Source of the DNA: JBMYYE01 sp049609065
GTDB taxonomy: Bacteria; Pseudomonadota; Alphaproteobacteria; Rhodobacterales; Rhodobacteraceae
Length of the DNA: 40,786 bases
Reading direction: 5' to 3'
NCBI GenBank assembly: GCA_049609065.1
Contig: JBMYYE010000009.1
Span: 1 to 40,786, forward strand
Shown: positions 7,326 to 16,079 of the stretch, piece by piece
How the letters are laid out: every line of letters begins with the position of its first letter
Position numbering within the stretch: position 1 is the first letter of the stretch
Position numbers and translations under genes: made by a program
The notes under the pieces: generated by a model
What the model was told of the DNA's origin: nothing
The model's input: the letters and a program-made list of their open reading frames with translations, nothing else
Databases searched by the model: none

Positions 7326-8183
7326 ATGGATGAAATTCACGCGCTGTTTCGAAACGCTCCCAAAACCACATCTTTTAACAAACTGCGCAAACGCATCGTG
7401 CGTCAGACACGCGACGCGATTGAAGAATACGGTATGATTGAACGCGGCGCACGGTGGCTTGTCTGTTTGTCGGGCGGCAAAGATAGCTATACGCTGCTTG
7501 CCATCCTTTATGAGCTAAAGTGGCGAGGCCTACTACCTGTGGATCTCTTGGCGTGCAACTTGGATCAAGGGCAGCCTGGTTTTCCATCGACCGTCCTCCC
7601 TAAATTCTTAACCGATATGGATATTCCGCACCGCGTGGAATACGAAGACACCTATTCAATCGTCACCGATAAAATACCAGAGGGGCGCACATTTTGCTCC
7701 CTCTGTTCGCGCCTAAGGCGTGGAAATTTATATAGAATCGCCCGTGAAGAAGGGTGCTCAGCCGTTGTCCTTGGACATCACCGAGATGACATTTTGGAAA
7801 CATTTTTTATGAATTTATTCCATGGTGGGCGCCTTGCGACCATGCCGCCCAAACTTGTGAATGAAGAGGGGGATTTGTTTGTCTACCGCCCCCTTGCGCA
7901 TGTTGCAGAAAGCGATTGTGAGCGCTTTGCCAACGCGCTGAAATACCCCATTATTCCATGTGATTTATGTGGGTCCCAAGACGGGTTGCAACGTCAGCAA
8001 GTGAAACAAATCCTTGATGGGTGGGAGAAAAATAAACCTGGCCGACGACAGATCATGTTTCGCGCCCTTTCCAATGCCCGGCCCTCCCATCTTCTTGATC
8101 CTAAACTCTTTGATTTTGAAGGCCTCACGCGTAAGCCGAAACAAAACGACGAAAATTTGAACGACATTCCCATTTTCGATTAA
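7326..8183 (+). CDS. ttcA: tRNA 2-thiocytidine(32) biosynthesis protein TtcA
   Basis: This 285-residue protein thiolates cytidine 32 in certain tRNAs, using ATP and an iron-sulfur cluster. The PP-loop CLSGGKDSYTLL is at about 48-59. The CxxC pair is in FCSLCSRLRRGNLY, and a third family cysteine is in PCDLCGSQ. The length is typical. The ATG follows GAGG by about six bases. It is divergent from the Slam-like gene with about 140 bases between them. tRNA-Arg(ACG) is a known TtcA substrate in E. coli, and one such tRNA gene lies in this window. Confidence 0.95.
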   Translation: MDEIHALFRNAPKTTSFNKLRKRIVRQTRDAIEEYGMIERGARWLVCLSGGKDSYTLLAILYELKWRGLLPVDLLACNLDQGQPGFPSTVLPKFLTDMDIPHRVEYEDTYSIVTDKIPEGRTFCSLCSRLRRGNLYRIAREEGCSAVVLGHHRDDILETFFMNLFHGGRLATMPPKLVNEEGDLFVYRPLAHVAESDCERFANALKYPIIPCDLCGSQDGLQRQQVKQILDGWEKNKPGRRQIMFRALSNARPSHLLDPKLFDFEGLTRKPKQNDENLNDIPIFD

Positions 8184-8247
8184 GCCCTCAGTCATACTTT
8201 TGGCCTTTGCTACGTCCATACGAGTTTTCGCATGGATGAGGCTAATA

Positions 8248-9810
8248 ATGACAAAAGCAAATAAACCAAAACTCACATTTGGGCCCTTAGGAAATCGCAG
8301 CCGGCACATCCGATTCTTCTTGCAAAGCAGTAGCGTCTTACCATTTATTCCTGCCCTTACCCTCGGGAGTTACCTCGCAGCGGGCGAAACAGGCTTGGCT
8401 ATCGCAGCGCTTGGCTTTCCCGCCGCATTAGGGGCTCTGCGCCTCATAGAACGGCCAAAGCCTGCGCCCATATTTGAAGTCGACACATCCACACGCGTGC
8501 CGTTTCAAGAAGCCGTCATTCACTATATTGACGCCATATTGGCGCATCCGAACCCTTTAAAGCGCAATACAGCTTGCCTTGTTTTGCACATCGATAAAAT
8601 CGATTGGTTCATTGAACGGAATGGAGAGGCCGAAACCGAAAAAACGCTCCGTTCACTTATTCAAAACATCCAAGATGCTTTGCGCGGCGGCGACTGTATC
8701 TCAAGGCTCAACAAATCTGACTTTGCCATAGCTCTATCTCCAAGCTCTCGCATTGACCTTGAAGGCTTAATACAATTGTCTGGTCGCCTGCAAAGCGCTG
8801 TTTCCACACCAATCGACACCCCAAAGGGGGCCTTATCTCTCAAAGCATGTATCGGATTTTGCCTCAGTACACGCGCCCCCAAACAAACGGGCGAATCCCT
8901 TCTGGAAGCTGCTATTTTTGCAGCAAAAGACGCGCAAATACACGCGCCTGCCGCAATTCGAAGCTACTCAACAGAAATGCAACGCGTCGATATTCGCAAA
9001 AACCACCTCAAAAAGCACATCCATGATGCTTTAACATCTGGCGCCATTCGCCCGTGGTTCCAGCCACAAGTGTCAACCGACACGGGTGAAGTCACGGGCT
9101 TTGAAGCCCTCGCGCGTTGGGAGCACCCATCAGAAGGCCTTATCCCGCCTGGCGACTTTCTACCAACCCTCATCGAAGAGGGATTGTCCGAAATGCTCAG
9201 CGAATGCATTGTAACCGAAAGCTTGCGCGCCTTAAATGAATGGGACCGTCTGGGGCTCAACATTCCCAGTGTTGGCGTGAATTTTGCAACGCAAGAATTA
9301 AACAATCCAAGCCTTGTTGATCGCCTGAAATGGTCACTGGATGCTTATAACATTTCCCCTGATCGTCTCGGAATTGAGATTTTGGAAAATGTCGTCATCA
9401 ATCCTGAAAACGACGTTGCTACCAACAATATTCACGGGCTGTCAAAGCTTGGCTGTATGATCGAACTGGATGATTTTGGAACGGATCAAGCCTCCATCGC
9501 AAATATTCGCCGTTTTGATGTTGGCCGCATCAAAATTGACCGCTGTTTTGTCATCAATGTCGACAAAGACCGTGAGCAGCAAAAAATGCTCTCTGCCATT
9601 TTATCCATGGCAGAGCGCATTGAAGTTCAAACGCTTGCAGAAGGAGTCGAAACACCTGGGGAATATAACATGCTGGCACAGTTGGGATGTGATTATATTC
9701 AAGGCTATGGTGTCGCACGACCAATGCCATTTGAAAAAGTCACAAACTGGATCAAAAATTACCGCAGCACATTGGCCGATACACCAAAAATCACCCGTTT
9801 TTCCTCTTAA
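8248..9810 (+). CDS. Membrane EAL-domain c-di-GMP phosphodiesterase with degenerate GGDEF
   Basis: About 520 residues. Hydrophobic segments lie near residues 25-65. A GGDEF-like domain follows, but its signature position reads RLNKSDFAIAL, so cyclase activity is unlikely. The C-terminal EAL domain keeps FEALARWEHP, the Asn of VNFATQEL, the Glu of EILEN, ELDDFG, KIDRCF, LAEGVE and QGYGVARPM, so c-di-GMP hydrolysis to pGpG is predicted. Loop 6 reads DDFGTDQAS instead of the usual DDFGTGYSS. The ATG at 8248 has GAGG six bases upstream, unlike the start 48 bases earlier. It follows ttcA after about 64 bases and precedes yidC. It may link attachment or motility to second-messenger levels, by inference from the family. 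Confidence 0.88.
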   Translation: MTKANKPKLTFGPLGNRSRHIRFFLQSSSVLPFIPALTLGSYLAAGETGLAIAALGFPAALGALRLIERPKPAPIFEVDTSTRVPFQEAVIHYIDAILAHPNPLKRNTACLVLHIDKIDWFIERNGEAETEKTLRSLIQNIQDALRGGDCISRLNKSDFAIALSPSSRIDLEGLIQLSGRLQSAVSTPIDTPKGALSLKACIGFCLSTRAPKQTGESLLEAAIFAAKDAQIHAPAAIRSYSTEMQRVDIRKNHLKKHIHDALTSGAIRPWFQPQVSTDTGEVTGFEALARWEHPSEGLIPPGDFLPTLIEEGLSEMLSECIVTESLRALNEWDRLGLNIPSVGVNFATQELNNPSLVDRLKWSLDAYNISPDRLGIEILENVVINPENDVATNNIHGLSKLGCMIELDDFGTDQASIANIRRFDVGRIKIDRCFVINVDKDREQQKMLSAILSMAERIEVQTLAEGVETPGEYNMLAQLGCDYIQGYGVARPMPFEKVTNWIKNYRSTLADTPKITRFSS

Positions 9811-9916
9811 TGCCGAGGAAATAGCTCAAATAGGCACAGAACAGGCGAAAAGCTCTTGACCTTTGGGTCCCTTCTTAGTTGAACCACCTAGACCAGTGTC
9901 AGGATTAGGTGTGAAT

Positions 9917-11728
9917 ATGGACGATCAAAACAAAAACCTCCTCTTAGCGTCCGTGCTAAGTTTTGCCGTTATTGCGGTTTGGTACGGCTTCATTGCCCCA
10001 CCAGAGGAGCCCATTGCCGATCCAAATGCACCCGCAGCCGTGACGTCCACTACGGACGCGATACAACCAAGCGCCCCACCTGCGCAAACAGAGATCGCAA
10101 CGGCTACAAACCTAACGAACGCTCCAACGCCTTCAGTTATCGAAGCCGAGCGCATTAAAATTAACACACCTCGCCTGACTGGCGCCATTTCAACTGTTGG
10201 CGGTCGCATTGATGATCTCTTGCTCAAAAACTACCAAGAAGAGCTCGCAGACGATTCTGAACTTGTCCGTCTTTTGAGCCCACAAGGCAGCGATGCACCC
10301 TATTATGCCCTACATGGCTGGGGTCCCGCAGGTGGATTATCCGCCGATCAAGTTCCTGGCTTTGAAACGATTTGGGGGATCGAAGGAAATGACACCTTAA
10401 CCACTGATCACCCTGTGACACTTGTCTGGGACAACGGTTCAGGCCTCAAATTTCGCCGCGTGATTTCCATCGATGACGATTACCTTTTCACCGTTACACA
10501 AAGCGTTGAAAACACCATGTCTGACGCCGCACGCCTTTACCCATACGGCTTAATCGCGCGTCACGGCGAACCCGATGTTGTTGGTTTCTTCATCTTGCAC
10601 GAAGGCGTCGTTCGGATGTCCGATGGCGAATTGCAAGAAATCGACTATGACGATATGCCAGACATGAATTTTTCCGACCGCGAAGGCGCACGTGTTGATG
10701 CAATTCAGGTCGCCGATGATGGCTGGGTCGGTTTTACAGATAAATATTGGATGACGGCCCTTGCACCCGCTGCGGGTCAAAGCTTCACCTCTGTCGCCAA
10801 ATACATCAAAGGCGCAGACGTCTACACCACCGAAAGCCGCCTTCCTGTAATGGATGTTGCCGCAGGTGCGACCGTTTCTGTCACCACACAAGTGTTCGCA
10901 GGCGCCAAAGAATGGGAAACCATCAAAAAATACGAAGATAACGGCATCAAAGGCTTCATCGATTCGATCGACTGGGGCTGGTTCTTCTTCTTGACGAAAC
11001 CGATCTTCAAACTGTTGCATTTCATCAATGGCCTCATCGGCAATATGGGCTGGGCGATTATTTTGCTTACGCTTTGTATCAAAGCCGTTCTTCTGCCGCT
11101 CGCCTATAAATCTTACGTCTCCATGGCGAAGATGAAAGAGCTGCAGCCAGAAATGGAAAAAATCAAAGAAGCAGCAGGCGATGACAAACAAAAGCAGCAA
11201 AAAGAAGTTATGGCGCTCTATAAGCGTGAAAAAGTAAACCCAGCTGCAGGGTGCTTGCCGATCCTCTTACAGATCCCGATCTTCTTCTCGCTCTATAAAG
11301 TGATTTTTGTGACCATCGAATTGCGCCACGCGCCATTTATTGGCTGGATCAAAGACCTTTCTGCGCCAGATCCAACATCGATCCTAAACCTCTTTGGCCT
11401 CCTTCCTTGGGGCACCCCAGAACCCGGATCAATGTTCTTCATCCTGTCTTTGGGCGTCTTGCCGATCCTCTTGGGTATTTCCATGTGGCTTCAACAAAAA
11501 CTCAACCCAACACCAACGGATCCCGCACAGGCAATGATCTTTGCATGGATGCCATGGGTTTTCATGTTCATGTTGGGCTCTTTTGCTTCCGGCCTCGTTA
11601 TTTACTGGATCGCAAACAACACGATCACCTTCACCCAGCAATACCTCATCATGCGGTCCCATGGGTCGAAGCCTGATGTCTTTGGCAACATCAAAAAAGG
11701 CTTCAAGCGAAAGAAGAAAGCAGAATAA
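9917..11728 (+). CDS. yidC: Membrane protein insertase YidC
   Basis: This 603-residue insertase places membrane proteins in the inner membrane, alone or with SecYEG. The first helix (NLLLASVLSFAVIAVWYGF) is at about 6-24. A Pro/Ala/Thr-rich linker and the large periplasmic beta-domain follow to about residue 350. The conserved five-helix core has NPAAGCLPILLQIPIFFSLY and YWIANNTITFTQQYLIM, and the tail is basic (KKGFKRKKKAE), suited to ribosome contact. The ATG at 9917 has AGGT six bases upstream. The stop shares its last base with the yihA start (TAATG), so translation is coupled. Confidence 0.97.
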   Translation: MDDQNKNLLLASVLSFAVIAVWYGFIAPPEEPIADPNAPAAVTSTTDAIQPSAPPAQTEIATATNLTNAPTPSVIEAERIKINTPRLTGAISTVGGRIDDLLLKNYQEELADDSELVRLLSPQGSDAPYYALHGWGPAGGLSADQVPGFETIWGIEGNDTLTTDHPVTLVWDNGSGLKFRRVISIDDDYLFTVTQSVENTMSDAARLYPYGLIARHGEPDVVGFFILHEGVVRMSDGELQEIDYDDMPDMNFSDREGARVDAIQVADDGWVGFTDKYWMTALAPAAGQSFTSVAKYIKGADVYTTESRLPVMDVAAGATVSVTTQVFAGAKEWETIKKYEDNGIKGFIDSIDWGWFFFLTKPIFKLLHFINGLIGNMGWAIILLTLCIKAVLLPLAYKSYVSMAKMKELQPEMEKIKEAAGDDKQKQQKEVMALYKREKVNPAAGCLPILLQIPIFFSLYKVIFVTIELRHAPFIGWIKDLSAPDPTSILNLFGLLPWGTPEPGSMFFILSLGVLPILLGISMWLQQKLNPTPTDPAQAMIFAWMPWVFMFMLGSFASGLVIYWIANNTITFTQQYLIMRSHGSKPDVFGNIKKGFKRKKKAE

Positions 11729-12378
11729 TGGAAATCACCTTTCCAGAAACTGAAACGCCAGACGCCCTTTCTCTTGAGAAGGGGCGTAAGCTTTTCACAG
11801 GTGAAATCGATTTTCTTAAAGGTGTCGTTGCGATGGATGGCATGCCGGATGCAGATCGCATCGAAATCTGCTTTGCAGGGCGTTCAAACGTCGGAAAATC
11901 CAGCCTGATCAACGCGCTCACCAATCGCAAGCGGCTTGCACGGGCCTCAAATACGCCAGGGCGCACACAAGAAATTAACTTTTTCACCGCAGGTGAAGAT
12001 CACTATCTCGTTGACCTTCCGGGCTATGGTTTTGCCAATGCCCCCATCCCTGTGGTCGAAAAATGGCAGCGCCTTTTAAAACGCTATCTCTCTGGTCGTC
12101 AAAACTTGCGCCGTGCTTTTGTTTTAATCGATAGCCGCCATGGGGTGAAAAAGGTTGATGAAGAGATCATGACCTTGCTCGATAAATCCGCCGTGACATT
12201 CCAAGTTGTGATGACGAAAGCCGATAAAGTTAAAGACAAAGACCGCCAAAAGGCACTCGACGCGACACGCAAAGCGCTCGCCAAGCATCCGGCGGCCTAC
12301 CCTGAAATCGTGATCACATCGTCTGAAAAATCCGAAGGGATCGAAACTTTACGCGCAATTGTTGCAGGTTTGATTTAA
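11728..12378 (+). CDS. yihA: Ribosome biogenesis GTPase YihA/YsxC (EngB)
   Basis: This 216-residue GTPase of the TRAFAC class supports assembly of the large ribosomal subunit. G1 is GRSNVGKSS (51-59), the G2 region is NTPGRTQE, G3 is DLPGYG (96-101), and G4 is TKADK. It is coupled to yidC by a one-base overlap, an order conserved in many alphaproteobacteria. About 58 bases separate it from argB. Confidence 0.95.
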   Translation: MEITFPETETPDALSLEKGRKLFTGEIDFLKGVVAMDGMPDADRIEICFAGRSNVGKSSLINALTNRKRLARASNTPGRTQEINFFTAGEDHYLVDLPGYGFANAPIPVVEKWQRLLKRYLSGRQNLRRAFVLIDSRHGVKKVDEEIMTLLDKSAVTFQVVMTKADKVKDKDRQKALDATRKALAKHPAAYPEIVITSSEKSEGIETLRAIVAGLI

Positions 12379-12436
12379 GCCAAAGGCTTGAGCCTCTCCT
12401 TCTGGCACGCTAACACAGATAGGAACGAGGACTAAA

Positions 12437-13300
12437 ATGAAGAAACAGACCATGAATCGCGACTGGATCGCCACCGCCCGCACCCTATCAGAAGCACTCC
12501 CATACTTGCAGCGCTACGACAATTCGATCGTTGTGATTAAATTCGGCGGCCATGCCATGGGATCAGACGAAGCTATGGAAAGCTTCGCGCGGGACATCGT
12601 CCTCATGCAACAAGTTGGCGTGAACCCCGTCATCGTGCATGGCGGCGGGCCAATGATCAATGAAATGCTCACGAAGCTGGATATCCAATCGGAGTTCATC
12701 GATGGCAAACGGGTCACGGACCAAGCCACGGTTGAAGTCGTTGAAATGGTGCTTTCTGGGCGCGTTAACAAACGTATCGTTCAAGCCATCAACGCCCAAG
12801 GCGGCAAGGCTGTCGGCCTCTCAGGCAAAGACGCGAACCTGATGATCTGTGACCAAGACCGCCCCGAATTGGGCTTCGTCGGCACGCCCGCGGATATGAA
12901 CGCAGACGTCCTATCAACCCTCTTTGCTGCTGATACGATCCCAGTCATTGCCCCGATTGGTGCTGGGCGAAATGGGGAAACCTTAAACGTGAACGGCGAC
13001 ACGGCAGCAGGCGCCATCGCCGCCGCCCTAAAGGCCGACCGGCTTTTGCTACTGACCGATGTGTCAGGCGTGAAAAACGCAGCAGGGGATGTTGTGACGG
13101 AACTCACCGCATCACAAATTCGCACTATGACCAAAGACGGCACCATTGCAGGCGGCATGATCCCCAAAACGCAAACCGCGCTTGATGCGATTTCTGGTGG
13201 CGTGCGGGCGGTTGTGATCCAAGATGGCCGTGCGCCCAACGCCTGTCTCCTTGAACTTTATACCGACCATGGGGTTGGTTCCATCATCCGAGGCGACTGA
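12437..13300 (+). CDS. argB: N-acetylglutamate kinase
   Basis: This 287-residue amino-acid kinase phosphorylates N-acetyl-L-glutamate, the second step of arginine synthesis. It shows VIKFGGHAMG near the N-terminus, VIVHGGGPMI, NVNGDTAAGAIA and GGMIPKTQTA, all family signatures. The N-terminal extension before the kinase core is of the arginine-sensitive type, so feedback inhibition by arginine is likely. The ATG at 12437 has GAGG six bases upstream. It is the last gene of the rpmH-to-argB block. Confidence 0.96.
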   Translation: MKKQTMNRDWIATARTLSEALPYLQRYDNSIVVIKFGGHAMGSDEAMESFARDIVLMQQVGVNPVIVHGGGPMINEMLTKLDIQSEFIDGKRVTDQATVEVVEMVLSGRVNKRIVQAINAQGGKAVGLSGKDANLMICDQDRPELGFVGTPADMNADVLSTLFAADTIPVIAPIGAGRNGETLNVNGDTAAGAIAAALKADRLLLLTDVSGVKNAAGDVVTELTASQIRTMTKDGTIAGGMIPKTQTALDAISGGVRAVVIQDGRAPNACLLELYTDHGVGSIIRGD

Positions 13301-13304
13301 TCAA

Positions 13305-14099
13305 ATGGAAAACGAAGCCTTCATTCGCCTAACAACGTTTTTGGGGCTTTTTGCTGTCTTCGCGATCATCGAAACTCTCATGCCTCGGCGCATGAAAGGC
13401 ATCCGCCGCAAAGACCGTTGGACCGCCAATATCGGCATCATCATTATCGATAATATCGTGGTGCGGGCTCTGGCCGCGGTCCTCCCTATTTTTGCAGCCG
13501 CAACAGCAGCACACCACGCACATGACATCGGGTTTGGTGCGTTGAACATGGTTAATTTGCCCAGTTGGCTAGAAGTTTTCATCGCTATTTTGGTGTTGGA
13601 TTGCGCCATTTGGTTTCAGCATATGCTCACCCATAAAGTGCCCTTTTTGTGGCGTTTGCACCGCGTGCACCATGCGGACCTCGCCATGGATGTCACCACG
13701 GCTATTCGCTTTCATCCCATCGAAATCGCGCTGTCTATGATCTATAAGGTTGGGATTGTTTATCTGTTGGGGCCTAGTGCTTTTGCCGTCATTTTGTTTG
13801 AAATTTTGCTCAACGGATCTGCGCTTTTCAATCATGCGAATATTCGCCTTCCTTTGAAGCTGGATCAAATCTTGCGCCGTGTGGTTATCACCCCCGACAT
13901 GCACCGCGTGCATCATTCCACTTTGCGCGAAGAACATGATAGCAATTATGGCTTTTTTCTTTCCATTTGGGATCAGCTCTTTCGCACCTATATTCCACAA
14001 CCCAAAGCTGGCCATGACGACATGACCATCGGATTGACTTGGCAAGACAGCCGCCCGACAAAGCTTTTATGGTTGCTGACACTGCCATTTAAAAAATGA
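13305..14099 (+). CDS. Sterol desaturase/fatty acid hydroxylase superfamily membrane protein
   Basis: This 264-residue integral membrane protein has helices at about 8-24, 43-65 and 85-105, and the di-iron histidine clusters HMLTH, HRVHH and a second HRVHH followed by HDSNYG. These are the ligands of the fatty-acid-hydroxylase superfamily, which oxygenates lipids. The substrate is not identifiable; ornithine-lipid, sterol or carotenoid-type substrates are all known in the family. The ATG at 13305 has GAGG about 11 bases upstream, just beyond the argB stop. The stop overlaps the next gene as ATGA, so these genes form an operon whose ferredoxin-like second member could supply electrons. Confidence 0.88.
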   Translation: MENEAFIRLTTFLGLFAVFAIIETLMPRRMKGIRRKDRWTANIGIIIIDNIVVRALAAVLPIFAAATAAHHAHDIGFGALNMVNLPSWLEVFIAILVLDCAIWFQHMLTHKVPFLWRLHRVHHADLAMDVTTAIRFHPIEIALSMIYKVGIVYLLGPSAFAVILFEILLNGSALFNHANIRLPLKLDQILRRVVITPDMHRVHHSTLREEHDSNYGFFLSIWDQLFRTYIPQPKAGHDDMTIGLTWQDSRPTKLLWLLTLPFKK

Positions 14100-14725
14100 C
14101 ATTTGATGCGATCTCTCATGCGCTCAGCGCAAACGGGCTCACCATTCGGGCCGCCTTGCATGAGGATGGGACAACCATCGTGTTACTTGGGCCAGATGAA
14201 CCCGCCTTTTGGCCGAAATTCGCAGCAAGCCCCGAATATTTAGATGGCGCGCCTGACCCATTGGACAGATGGTCAAAACGCACCTTAAGGAAGCTGGCGC
14301 AATCTCTGGATGCCGAGGTGGTTTTCCCATCCGATGGCCCACCCTACCCGCCATTTTTCACATGGGCCTTGGCCTCTGGCTGGGTGGAACAATCCCCCGT
14401 TGGCATGCTCGTTCATCCATATGCTGGGCTGTTTGTGTCCTTCCGTGGTGCGTTGATCTTTGATGGGATCTTATCCCTGCCATCTCCCCCCGCGCACCCT
14501 TGCCAGACATGCATAGACAAGCCGTGCAAAACGGCCTGCCCTGTGGGGGCACTTAGGTTTGATCGTTATGACACCAAAACCTGTCGTCGATATCTCGACA
14601 CAGATGGCGGACGCAGCTGTATGGAACAAGGCTGTATTGCGCGCCGCGCCTGCCCCATCAGCGAAACCTACCCGCGCGATCCTGCGCAATCTGCATTTCA
14701 TATGAAAGCCTTCCATCCGACATGA
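14096..14725 (+). CDS. Ferredoxin-like 4Fe-4S protein, distantly QueG-like
   Basis: This 209-residue protein has an N-terminal half of about 130 residues without a recognised catalytic motif, then cysteines C136, C139, C144 and C148-Pro, a 4Fe-4S ligand set. C163, C175, C180 and C186-Pro may bind a second cluster with unusual spacing. The layout recalls the C-terminal part of epoxyqueuosine reductase, but it is shorter and lacks the rest of that enzyme. It is translationally coupled on both sides by ATGA overlaps. Electron transfer to the upstream di-iron enzyme is plausible by context but unproven. Confidence 0.75.
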   Translation: MTFDAISHALSANGLTIRAALHEDGTTIVLLGPDEPAFWPKFAASPEYLDGAPDPLDRWSKRTLRKLAQSLDAEVVFPSDGPPYPPFFTWALASGWVEQSPVGMLVHPYAGLFVSFRGALIFDGILSLPSPPAHPCQTCIDKPCKTACPVGALRFDRYDTKTCRRYLDTDGGRSCMEQGCIARRACPISETYPRDPAQSAFHMKAFHPT

Positions 14726-15228
14726 CACTTCGCCTTATCCTCACCCGTCATGCAAAATCCTCTTGGGAGGATCCCTTTCAAGATGACCATAGCCGTCCCC
14801 TCAACGCCCGTGGACGCCAAGGCGCGCCCTTAATCGGTGGATGGCTCCGTGAGCGAGGCTATGCACCTGATGTGGTGCTTTGCTCCGACAGTGCACGCAC
14901 ACAAGAGACGTGGATGCTTTTGAACCACGCGCTGCAATCAAACGCGGCCCTCTCCATTTTGCCGGCACTGTACCATGCGGCCCCAAATGAAATCGCGCGC
15001 CTCGTCGGGATGCAAAACGCGCGCACCGTGATGGTTATTGCCCATAATCCAGGGATCGGCCATTTGGCCTGTGGACTGGCCCAAGAGCGGCCCGACAATC
15101 CCTATTTCGGCAAATATCCAACATCCGCCACGGCGGTTTTGGAAATCAAAGGTGACACATGGTCCACCCTCACCCCAAGAAGCGCGCGTGTCTTGGATTT
15201 CGTCACACCTCATAGCCTTATGCCATAG
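14722..15228 (+). CDS. SixA-like phosphohistidine phosphatase, histidine phosphatase superfamily
   Basis: This 168-residue protein begins with the catalytic LTRHAKSSW, where His10 is the phosphoacceptor. The SixA-type segment DDHSRPLNARGRQ follows, then CSDSARTQET and the second catalytic His in VIAHNPGIGHLA. SixA enzymes remove phosphate from phosphohistidine proteins, but small relatives have varied substrates. The start overlaps the ferredoxin-like gene by four bases and a terminator follows within a few bases, so it is the last gene of this operon. Confidence 0.85.
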   Translation: MTLRLILTRHAKSSWEDPFQDDHSRPLNARGRQGAPLIGGWLRERGYAPDVVLCSDSARTQETWMLLNHALQSNAALSILPALYHAAPNEIARLVGMQNARTVMVIAHNPGIGHLACGLAQERPDNPYFGKYPTSATAVLEIKGDTWSTLTPRSARVLDFVTPHSLMP

Positions 15229-15230
15229 AA

Positions 15231-15257
15231 AAAGCCCCGCCAAATTGACGGGGCTTT
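15231..15257. terminator. Bidirectional intrinsic terminator
   Basis: AAAGCCCCG (15231-15239) and CGGGGCTTT (15249-15257) form a perfect nine-pair stem with a nine-base loop, flanked by T-rich and A-rich runs. It separates the convergent SixA-like gene and bztD and can serve both strands. Confidence 0.9.
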
Positions 15258-15275
15258 CTTTTAGATTTGGGTATC

Positions 15276-16067
15276 TTAGTGGCCCAAAATTTGGCTGAGG
15301 AAGAGTTTGGTACGATCCGATTTCGGATTGTTAAAGAACTCTTCTGGTTCGTTTTGCTCAACAATTTGACCTTGGTCCATGAAGATCACGCGGTTGGCAA
15401 CCTGACGGGCAAAGCCCATCTCATGCGTCACGCAGAGCATTGTCATGCCTTCTTCTGCGAGCTCGATCATTGTATCGAGAACCTCTTTGATCATCTCAGG
15501 GTCAAGCGCAGATGTAGGTTCATCAAACAACATGATCCGTGGTTTCATGCAAAGCGAGCGCGCAATGGCCACACGTTGCTGCTGACCACCAGAAAGCATA
15601 CCAGGGTATTTATGGGCTTGGTCTGGGATCTTCACCTTTTCGAGGAAATGCATCGCAATTTCTTCGGCTTCTTTACGGGGTGTTTTACGCACCCAGATCG
15701 GAGCCAACGTACAGTTTTCCAAGATCGTAAGGTGCGGGAAGAGGTTGAAATGCTGAAAACACATGCCAACTTCTGAGCGGATCTTATCGATATTCTTGAG
15801 GTCTGATGTCAACTCAATGCCATCAACAATGATGTCACCTTGCTGGTGTTCCTCAAGACGGTTGATACAGCGAATGAGCGTCGATTTACCGGAGCCAGAA
15901 GGCCCCGCAATCACAATCCGTTCACCTTGGTTAACGGTTAGGTTGATGTCACGTAAAACGTGAAACGCCCCATACCATTTGTTCATGTTGTTAATTTGGA
16001 TCGCGACCTCATCAGAGACCTGCATTTTGCTGCGATCGATTTCACGTTGTGTAGCAAGTTCAGTCAT
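15276..16067 (-). CDS. bztD: Glutamate/glutamine/aspartate/asparagine ABC transporter ATPase
   Basis: This 263-residue ATPase powers polar amino-acid import. Walker A is GPSGSGKST (about 55-63), the signature is LSGGQQQRVAIARSL, Walker B is IMLFDEPTSALD, and the H-loop is CVTHEMGFA. The length matches BztD/AapP. The ATG follows AAGGAG. It is the last gene of bztABCD, 12 bases after bztC, and is followed by a shared terminator. Confidence 0.94.
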   Translation of the reverse strand: MTELATQREIDRSKMQVSDEVAIQINNMNKWYGAFHVLRDINLTVNQGERIVIAGPSGSGKSTLIRCINRLEEHQQGDIIVDGIELTSDLKNIDKIRSEVGMCFQHFNLFPHLTILENCTLAPIWVRKTPRKEAEEIAMHFLEKVKIPDQAHKYPGMLSGGQQQRVAIARSLCMKPRIMLFDEPTSALDPEMIKEVLDTMIELAEEGMTMLCVTHEMGFARQVANRVIFMDQGQIVEQNEPEEFFNNPKSDRTKLFLSQILGH

Positions 16068-16079
16068 AATGTGAACTCC

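Noticed and set aside
9811..9916. Clear sigma-70 promoter for yidC at TTGACC near 9857
   Set aside because: A -35-like hexamer is present but no acceptable -10 box lies 16-18 bases downstream.
10550..11200. Minus-strand open frame opposite yidC
   Set aside because: It lies wholly inside yidC and has a Phe/Cys/His-rich, non-protein-like composition.
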